DNA of 27,465 nucleotides from JBCDBH01 sp039184055 (GTDB lineage Bacteria; Acidobacteriota; Thermoanaerobaculia; Multivoradales; J023): contig JBCDBH010000032.1 in assembly GCA_039184055.1 (NCBI GenBank), positions 1 through 27,465 on the forward strand, read 5' to 3'. Shown in pieces: positions 22,466-27,465 of this stretch. The notes below the pieces were generated by a model. The model saw only the letters and a program-made list of their open reading frames with translations. It was not told the DNA's origin and ran no database searches. Position 1 is the stretch's first letter, and each line of letters opens with the position of its first letter. A program made the position numbers and the translations under genes.

Positions 22466-22774
22466 ATGAGCTCCCCATCTCAGATCCCCCAAACGCCGGC
22501 CGCCGTCCCCGAACGCGTGTACACGGATCGTCAGCTGGCCCATCTGCTGGAAATTTCGAGTCAAGTCGAATGTGAGTGCCCGAACAACGTCGCGAAATTG
22601 GTGAGCAGTCTGCTCGCCTTCGAGCGCTATTCCGCGACGTGTCAGAACCGCAACGCCGAGGACGCGGCGATGCATGCGCTGCTGCATCGCCAGACCGCCG
22701 CCGCGCGCGCGTTGATGGAAGAAGGCCTACGCGAGCTCGTCCACTTCGAGAACATCGAGGTACCCGAGATCTAA
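22466..22774 (+). CDS. Small conserved-looking helical protein with CECPN motif
   Basis: 102 residues, mostly helical. It contains YTDRQLAHLLEISSQVECECPNNVAKLVSSL split around Cys36 and Cys38, a third Cys at 59 and a long C-terminal helix. The CECPN-type segment resembles, from memory, small proteins and C-terminal regions associated with MerR-like regulators in environmental bacteria; I cannot confirm this. GAGG about eight bases before the ATG supports the start. With its upstream neighbour it forms a two-gene unit in which both proteins carry closely spaced Cys, which suggests a shared metal or a heteromeric contact. Function unknown. Confidence 0.7.
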   Translation: MSSPSQIPQTPAAVPERVYTDRQLAHLLEISSQVECECPNNVAKLVSSLLAFERYSATCQNRNAEDAAMHALLHRQTAAARALMEEGLRELVHFENIEVPEI

Positions 22775-22864
22775 AAGGTCTAGAAAACGACTCAGAAAAG
22801 TAGGGAGTGACACGAAAACGGTCGCTATGCTCGTCGTCCGATCGGTCGACTGCAGTAAAGACGA

Positions 22865-22870
22865 TATGAT
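22865..22870 (+). promoter_or_regulatory. Putative -10 element of a leaderless dehydrogenase mRNA
   Basis: TATGAT ends six bases before the ATG at 22877, so transcription would begin at or next to the start codon. No Shine-Dalgarno is present between them. No clear -35 box is seen. Confidence 0.4.
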
Positions 22871-22876
22871 CACTCC

Positions 22877-23821
22877 ATGTCTGACATGGCTTCTGATACG
22901 GAACCCTCTACCAAGACTCCCACGGTCGCCGACGCCACCGATATTCGGACTCTGTGCGTCACCGGTGCCGGCCAGATGGGAGGACAAATCGCGGTGATCG
23001 CTGCGCTTGCCGGTTTTTCAGTCAACCTACACGACATTTCTCGCGACCAGCTCGATCGAGCCGTCGCCGAGAACCGCAAACAGCTCGCGCGCCGCGTCGC
23101 CAAAGGGCGGATCGATCAGGCGACGATGGATACCGCGCTCGAACGCATCAAGCTCACCAGCGATCTCGAAGACGCGGCACAGAATTGCGATTTCGCGATC
23201 GAAGCAGTGGTCGAGAAATTGGGTGTGAAGCGCGATGTCTTCGCCATTCTCGACCGCGCCGCGCCGACCCACGCCATCCTCGCCACCAACAGCTCCTATC
23301 TCGGCAATAGCCGGATCGCCGATGCCACCAGCCGGCCCGAGCAGGTGGTCAACATGCACTTCTTCTATCCGCCGATGGTGATGAAGCTGGTCGAAGTGAT
23401 TCGGGGCGAGTCGACCTCCGATCTCACCGTCGCCCGCACCGCCGCGTTGGCGCGCGCGCTCGGCAAGACACCGGTGGTGGTCGAGAAGGAGATTTCGGGC
23501 TTCCTGGTGAACCGTATTCTCCGTGCGATCACCAACGAAGCCTATTTCCTCTACGAGAACGGCTACGCCAGCTTCGACGATATCGACCGCGCTTGCGAGA
23601 TGGGTCTCAACCATCCCCTCGGGCCGTTCAAATTGGGCGACCTCAGCGGTCTCGACGTCGGGTACAACGCGCGTCTGGCCGAGTGGCAAGAAAGCGGCGA
23701 CGACGCACGACGACCCCCCGCGTCCTTGGCACGCAAAGTCGAGGCCGGACATCTCGGTCGTAAGACCGGCAAGGGCTTCTACGACTACTCGACCGACCCA
23801 CCGAGCCCGGTCGACGACTGA
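22877..23821 (+). CDS. 3-hydroxyacyl-CoA (3-hydroxybutyryl-CoA) dehydrogenase
   Basis: 314 residues. The NAD-binding motif is GAGQMGGQIA (30-39), with Asp53 at the end of the second strand. The C-terminal catalytic region includes ATNSSYL (Ser140 region), His161 in NMHFFYPP and its partner Glu173. The second domain contains EISGFLVNRI and HPLGPFKLGDLSGLDV and ends GRKTGKGFYDYS, the standard signature of the Hbd/PaaH group. It oxidises L-3-hydroxyacyl-CoA with NAD in fatty-acid or butanoate metabolism. About 20 extra polar residues precede the Rossmann fold. It is followed after 11 bases by the JAMM gene, although no functional link is evident. Confidence 0.92.
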   Translation: MSDMASDTEPSTKTPTVADATDIRTLCVTGAGQMGGQIAVIAALAGFSVNLHDISRDQLDRAVAENRKQLARRVAKGRIDQATMDTALERIKLTSDLEDAAQNCDFAIEAVVEKLGVKRDVFAILDRAAPTHAILATNSSYLGNSRIADATSRPEQVVNMHFFYPPMVMKLVEVIRGESTSDLTVARTAALARALGKTPVVVEKEISGFLVNRILRAITNEAYFLYENGYASFDDIDRACEMGLNHPLGPFKLGDLSGLDVGYNARLAEWQESGDDARRPPASLARKVEAGHLGRKTGKGFYDYSTDPPSPVDD

Positions 23822-23832
23822 CCCCCGACACG

Positions 23833-24255
23833 ATGGCGCTCGTATTGCCGGTGGATCTTCGAGACGAGCTCGCGCGACGCGCGACCGCCCATCGGCCCGA
23901 GGAATGCTGTGGCATGCTCCTCGGACCCACGCCGGATCGCGTCGATCAGGTAATCGAAGCACCCAACGTCGCCCAGGACCGACGGCGTCGCTTCGCCATC
24001 GACCCACGTGTTCTGCTGCGGGTGCACCGCCAAGCACGGGTCGAGCATCGCGTCGTGGTGGGCTACTACCACTCGCACCCGGCGAGCCCGCCACAACCCA
24101 GCCAGACCGATCTCGACGACGCGTGGCCCGGTGAGCTCCACGTCATCATCGGCGTCGAAGGCGACGGAGCCGCAGCCGGCCGCACGAGCATTGCCGCCTG
24201 GCGACGTACCGACGACGCCTTCGAATCGGTTCCGATCCGAGATCGCATAAAGTGA
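23833..24255 (+). CDS. JAMM/MPN+ zinc metalloprotease
   Basis: 140 residues, a single MPN domain of the Mec+/CysO-peptidase type. The JAMM motif is complete: Glu24 in HRPEECCGMLLG and His80-X-His82-X7-Ser90-X2-Asp93 in YYHSHPASPPQPSQTD. Prokaryotic members cut after the C-terminal Gly-Gly of ubiquitin-like sulfur carriers, releasing them from cysteine or from a fusion. Its stop is four bases before the start of a MoeB/ThiF-rhodanese gene, which activates such carriers, so the two very likely act on the same carrier. No carrier protein gene (MoaD, ThiS or CysO) is in the window. The start has only a weak ribosome binding site. Confidence 0.88.
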   Translation: MALVLPVDLRDELARRATAHRPEECCGMLLGPTPDRVDQVIEAPNVAQDRRRRFAIDPRVLLRVHRQARVEHRVVVGYYHSHPASPPQPSQTDLDDAWPGELHVIIGVEGDGAAAGRTSIAAWRRTDDAFESVPIRDRIK

Positions 24256-24259
24256 TGAC

Positions 24260-25441
24260 ATGAGTGGCGACACGAGCACCGCAATCCCCGCCCTGTCGAA
24301 CGACGAACTCGCCCGCTACAGCCGTCATCTGATTTTGCCCGAGGTCGGCGCAGCCGGGCAGGAGAGGCTCAAGGCGGCGCGGATCCTCATGATCGGCGCC
24401 GGAGGTCTAGGCTCGCCGATCGCGCTTTATCTCGCCGCGGCGGGGATCGGTACCCTCGGGATCGTCGATTTCGACCGGGTCGAAACATCGAATCTGCACC
24501 GCCAGGTGCTCTTCGGCGACTCGGATCTCGGGGTCCCCAAAGTCGAGGCGGCGCGTCGACGGCTCACCGACGTCAATCCTCACGTCGATATCGTGACCCA
24601 TGAGGCCCGTTTCGATGTCGACAACGCCCTCGACCTGGTCGCCGACTACGACGTGGTGATCGACGGCAGCGACAACTTCCGCACTCGTTATCTGGTGAGC
24701 GACGCGTGTGTGCGGTGCGCGAAGCCCCTCGTGTGGGGCGCGGTGCAGCGGTTCGAAGGTCAGGTGGCGGTCTTCGACGCCCGACAGGGTGCGTGTTATC
24801 GCTGTCTCTTTCCAGAACCCCCACCCGCGGGCACCGTGCCTTCGTGCGCCGAGGGCGGCGTGCTGGGCGTGCTCCCCGGCATGATCGGAACGCTTCAAGC
24901 CAACGAGGCGATCAAGCTGGTGCTCGGCATCGGCGAGCCTCTGGTGAGCACGCTGTTGGTGGTCGACGCGCTGCGATTGCGATTCCGCAAGGTCAAGATT
25001 CGTAAACGAGCCGATTGTCCCGGCTGTGGCGAGGCGGCCTTGAGCCGACCGCTGGCCGCGCCGGACGGCGAAACCTGCGCGCCAGCCGAGGAACCCATGA
25101 CTTCCGAGACTCCGACCGAGCTGCCGATCGAAATCACCGTCGAGACGTACCGAGCCTGGCGCGAAGAAGGGCGCCCCCACCTGCTGCTCGATGTTCGCGA
25201 GCCGTGGGAAGCCCAGATCGGCAGCCTGCCGGACGCCACGCTGATTCCGCTCGGCACGCTCGGCATGCGGCTCGACGAGCTCGACGAGCGCGCCGGTCCG
25301 GTGGTGATTTACTGTCACCATGGCTCTCGCTCGATGCACGCCACCCAGGCGCTGCGTCATCACGGCATCGACGCCATCAACCTGGCGGGTGGCATCGACG
25401 CCTGGAGCCTGCTGATCGATCCCGCCGTGGCGCGCTATTGA
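24260..25441 (+). CDS. MoeB/ThiF-type E1 fused to rhodanese (MoeZ/MOCS3-like)
   Basis: 393 residues. The E1-like adenylation domain (about 10-260) has GAGGLG at 47-52, Asp70, the Arg-containing SNLHRQVLF and Asp136 in DGSDNF. Structural zinc Cys pairs are CYRC (179, 182) and CPGC (253, 256). Cys196 in PSCAEGGVLG sits at the position of the E1 Cys. After a linker of about 30 residues a rhodanese domain (about 288-390) carries the persulfide Cys352 in YCHHGSRS. This fusion adenylates the C-terminal Gly of a ubiquitin-like carrier and hands it sulfur, for molybdopterin, thiamin, cysteine or tRNA thiolation. The JAMM gene directly upstream supports a carrier-processing role, but the pathway cannot be chosen from this window. 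Confidence 0.92.
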   Translation: MSGDTSTAIPALSNDELARYSRHLILPEVGAAGQERLKAARILMIGAGGLGSPIALYLAAAGIGTLGIVDFDRVETSNLHRQVLFGDSDLGVPKVEAARRRLTDVNPHVDIVTHEARFDVDNALDLVADYDVVIDGSDNFRTRYLVSDACVRCAKPLVWGAVQRFEGQVAVFDARQGACYRCLFPEPPPAGTVPSCAEGGVLGVLPGMIGTLQANEAIKLVLGIGEPLVSTLLVVDALRLRFRKVKIRKRADCPGCGEAALSRPLAAPDGETCAPAEEPMTSETPTELPIEITVETYRAWREEGRPHLLLDVREPWEAQIGSLPDATLIPLGTLGMRLDELDERAGPVVIYCHHGSRSMHATQALRHHGIDAINLAGGIDAWSLLIDPAVARY

Positions 25442-25513
25442 CCGGCCGGCTCGCGGTCGACGTGTTATCTTCTGCCATCACACGCTTTCTCATCGGCCCT
25501 AGCGGAACTGTGG

Positions 25514-26125
25514 ATGATCCAGGACGACGCACGAACCGACGACCGAGCTGAAGCCGCCGAGCAGCGCGCCGAAGACATCGCGCTGATCCGTCGTATCGCC
25601 GACGGTGATCAGCACGCCCTCGCGCTGCTCTACGACCGCTTTTCGACCATGCTCCTAGCCTTGGCTCGCCGTGTCCTGCACGACGATTCCGAAGCCGAGG
25701 AGATTCTTCAAGAAGCGTTCTTGCAGGTATGGCGTCAAGCCGGACGCTACGACGATCGCCGCTCCTCGGTGGCCACCTGGTTGGTGTTGATTACCCGGAG
25801 TCGCGCCATCGATCGTCTCCGCACCCGGCAGGTCATCGGACGGACGCTCGACAACCTCCAGCAAGAAACTCGTACCGCGCATACATCCCCCGAGGGCATC
25901 CGATCCGTATTAGATGAACAGCGGCGAAAACGTCTTCTCGGCGCGCTCGCCGATCTGCCACCGGAACAACGCCAGGTTCTCGAGTTGGCCTTTTACAGCG
26001 GCATGACCCAAAGCGAGATCGCCGCCGATACCGGCATCCCCCTGGGCACGGTCAAAACCCGAACCCTGCTGGCGATGAAGAAACTGCGCAAAGCGCTCGA
26101 ATCGGAGCTACGAGAGTTGCTATGA
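25514..26125 (+). CDS. ECF sigma factor, SigK-like
   Basis: 203 residues. Region 2 is at about 35-105 (ALALLYDRFSTMLLALARRVL, AEEILQEAFLQVWRQAGRYD, VATWLVLITRSRAIDRLR) and region 4 at about 140-200 (LPPEQRQVLELAFYSGMTQSEIA, PLGTVKTRTLLAMKKLR). The sequence style and the RskA-type partner place it in the SigK-like ECF group. Its TGA overlaps the ATG of the anti-sigma gene as ATGA. No convincing promoter is seen in the 72 bases between it and the rhodanese fusion gene. It is unlike the ECF factor at 4558-5136 and probably controls a separate regulon. Confidence 0.92.
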   Translation: MIQDDARTDDRAEAAEQRAEDIALIRRIADGDQHALALLYDRFSTMLLALARRVLHDDSEAEEILQEAFLQVWRQAGRYDDRRSSVATWLVLITRSRAIDRLRTRQVIGRTLDNLQQETRTAHTSPEGIRSVLDEQRRKRLLGALADLPPEQRQVLELAFYSGMTQSEIAADTGIPLGTVKTRTLLAMKKLRKALESELRELL

Positions 26126-27171
26126 GCGACGCTGACACCTCCAAGCATCACCCCGACCGCTCGGATAGCGGTCACGAGTCCGAAATCTCCGGACGAGAAA
26201 TCTCGGACGTCGCGGTCACCCTCGAGGACGAAGCGACGATCCTGCCGGTGGTCGACAATCTCGACCCCGACGCCCTGCCCACCGACGAGGAAAGCCGGAT
26301 CTACAACGAGCTCTTCGCTCTGTTGCCCGCCGCGCTCGAGCCGGTGGCGCCGCGTGCCGAAGCCCGCTCGCTGATCCTCGGCGCGATCGCCGACGACACC
26401 GCACCGGTGACCGCGGTCGACGAGCCCGTCATGGACGCATCCACCGTCAACAAAGCCACTGTCGACAAAGCCACAGTGCACACCGAAGCGCCGGTGGTGG
26501 CGTCGATGCCGCCGCGCGACGAGATGGCCATAACCCGCGCGGAAACGGCCGTCACCGAAACCACCGTCGACCACAGTTTCGCCGCGCGCCAAGCGGCGAA
26601 GACGAGCTCGGCACGGTCCCCGTGGGCGCTGGCGATGGCCGCCGCGTTGGCCTTCGCGATCGCCGGTCTCGCCTATCTCGGTGGTCAAAACGCCGAGTTG
26701 CGCGTCGCCAACAGCCGTCTCGAAACCGAGCTCAGCCTGGTCCAGCTCGGCAACGAAGCCAGCTCGGTGCAATCGACCGGCCTGGTGCAAGAGGTCCAGC
26801 TCCTGCGCAGCCGTCTCGACATGATCGCCAACACCGCCCGGCAGGCGTATCCGATGAACGCCGCCGCCAGCGCGGGCGATGCACGGGGCGTGATCTTCGT
26901 GTGTGGCGCTCACCAGCAGTGGTATTTGAACGTGCAGGGACTGTCACCCGCCCCCGACGGCTACGAATACCACCTGTGGTTCGTCACCGCCAACGGTCCG
27001 GTGGATGGCGGCGCGCTCGGTGTCGGCGCACAATCACGTATCGAGCTCGAAGACATGTCGATGCCCATCGGCACCAAAGGCTTTCAAGTCACGCTCGAGG
27101 ATGTCTCCACCCTGCGCGCCAAGCCAGCCGGTGAGATCGTGATGGTCGGTGACACCCCCTTCAGTCTCTAG
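26122..27171 (+). CDS. Anti-sigma-K factor (RskA C-terminal domain)
   Basis: 349 residues. The N-terminal part has a short helical segment (about 53-92, EESRIYNELFALLPAAL) that can be the sigma-binding domain, then a Thr/Val/Ala-rich linker (95-160). A transmembrane helix lies at about 168-187. A coiled-coil stalk (188-235) follows and then an RskA-type periplasmic domain (about 255-349) with YLNVQGLSPAPDGYEYHLWF and GPVDGGAL. It should tether the SigK-like factor at the membrane and release it on regulated proteolysis or redox signals. The cytoplasmic part, at about 165 residues, is longer than usual, and there is no HXXXCXXC zinc motif. Confidence 0.88.
   Translation: MSDADTSKHHPDRSDSGHESEISGREISDVAVTLEDEATILPVVDNLDPDALPTDEESRIYNELFALLPAALEPVAPRAEARSLILGAIADDTAPVTAVDEPVMDASTVNKATVDKATVHTEAPVVASMPPRDEMAITRAETAVTETTVDHSFAARQAAKTSSARSPWALAMAAALAFAIAGLAYLGGQNAELRVANSRLETELSLVQLGNEASSVQSTGLVQEVQLLRSRLDMIANTARQAYPMNAAASAGDARGVIFVCGAHQQWYLNVQGLSPAPDGYEYHLWFVTANGPVDGGALGVGAQSRIELEDMSMPIGTKGFQVTLEDVSTLRAKPAGEIVMVGDTPFSL
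26446..26475 (+). repeat. Two 15-bp tandem copies inside the anti-sigma gene
   Basis: GTCAACAAAGCCACT is followed directly by GTCGACAAAGCCACA, 13 of 15 identical, encoding VNKAT-VDKAT in the low-complexity linker. The unit is a multiple of three, so copy-number change would keep the frame. Confidence 0.6.
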
Positions 27172-27208
27172 CCACTCGACCTCGGTCCCCTTCGTCTCGT
27201 CACTTTCA

Positions 27209-27238
27209 CCCGGTCGCTGCTTGGCGGCCGGGAGTTTC
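27209..27238 (+). terminator. Probable terminator after the SigK-like pair
   Basis: CCCGGTCGC pairs with GCGGCCGGG (one T-G wobble) around the loop TGCTTG. The stem is followed by AGTTTCC, a weak T-run. It lies 38 bases after the anti-sigma stop. Confidence 0.5.
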
Positions 27239-27326
27239 CGTGTTTAAATTTCCTTCACTTTTCCCGTACTTGTGTGCCGAAGCACGTGCTCGGCCCTCCC
27301 ATTGACGATCGACGAGGCAGAGGACC

Positions 27327-27465
27327 ATGGCTGACCAAAAAAGCGAGCCGGACGAGACTCCCGTATCCACCAAACCGAGCCTGGTCAATCGGCTGCTCAA
27401 CGCCACCTCGATGGCGTTGAGTTCCGGAATGGAGTTTAGAACGATTGCCAACAAGCGATCACATA
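27327..27465 (+). CDS. Start of an unidentified gene, cut by the window edge
   Basis: An ATG at 27327, preceded by GCAGAGGACC as a plausible ribosome binding site, opens a frame that stays open for 46 codons to the edge. The visible N terminus is polar (MADQKSEPDETPVSTKPS), then becomes amphipathic (LVNRLLNATSMALSSGMEF). I do not recognise it. It follows a probable terminator and so likely has its own promoter in 27240-27320, where the sequence is AT-richer than its surroundings but shows no clear box pair. Confidence 0.5.
   Translation, partial: MADQKSEPDETPVSTKPSLVNRLLNATSMALSSGMEFRTIANKRSH

Noticed and set aside
25438..25470. TTGACC with TTATCT as a vegetative promoter for the SigK-like operon
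   Set aside because: The spacing is 21 bases and alternatives give poor -10 boxes, so it is not convincing.
25504..25513. GGAACTG just before the second ECF sigma gene as an ECF -35 box
   Set aside because: It is only four bases from the ATG, so a matching -10 would fall inside the gene; no partner is present upstream either.

Overview
The window is GC-rich, densely packed bacterial DNA, most likely from an Acidobacteriota genome (a Thermoanaerobaculia-like lineage is possible but not proven). The main pointer is a tandem pair of secreted VWFA-related proteins of the type common in that phylum; GatCA, several sigma/anti-sigma pairs and a GAF-Ser/Thr kinase fit but are not diagnostic. I see no tRNA, rRNA, CRISPR array or insertion sequence. 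No gene-free stretch exceeds 300 bases; the longest (2088-2357 and 5137-5393) are regulatory and are annotated.

Layout. 1-5393 (minus strand): an ECF sigma factor and its membrane anti-sigma factor, followed on the same strand by a GAF-AAA+-Fis enhancer-binding protein. Just beyond that regulator's stop codon lie three copies of a dyad motif and a well-matched -24/-12 (sigma-54) promoter. The promoter reads into a 52-residue membrane peptide, an RsbW-type kinase, an RsbV-type STAS antagonist and an RsbU-type GAF-PP2C phosphatase that runs off the left edge. An RpoE-like promoter and a 107-bp inverted repeat precede the ECF gene. Together this looks like a layered cascade: ECF sigma, then sigma-54-type activator, then a partner-switching module.

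5394-12432 (minus strand): a translationally coupled cluster pilT/U-like, gatC, gatA and a LysM-like/Amidase_3 cell-wall amidase; upstream of it an orphan N-terminal half of a type I restriction HsdR protein, and lexA with a strong promoter almost touching its start codon.

12568-18244: an alpha/beta hydrolase (+), a membrane GAF-zinc ribbon-Ser/Thr kinase (-), fabI (+), then a CaCA-family cation exchanger and a beta-lactamase-fold serine hydrolase (-). Two convergent pairs in this part have overlapping or nearly touching stop codons.

18399-21842 (+): two paralogous secreted VWFA-related proteins ending at a strong intrinsic terminator; the first is frameshifted at a run of seven C. 21948-22774 (+): two small Cys-containing proteins of unknown role. 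22877-25441 (+): a 3-hydroxyacyl-CoA dehydrogenase, a JAMM metalloprotease and a MoeB/ThiF-rhodanese fusion, the last two resembling a sulfur-carrier processing and activation pair. 25514-27171 (+): a second ECF sigma factor (SigK-like) with an RskA-type anti-sigma factor. 27327 onward (+): the start of an unidentified gene.
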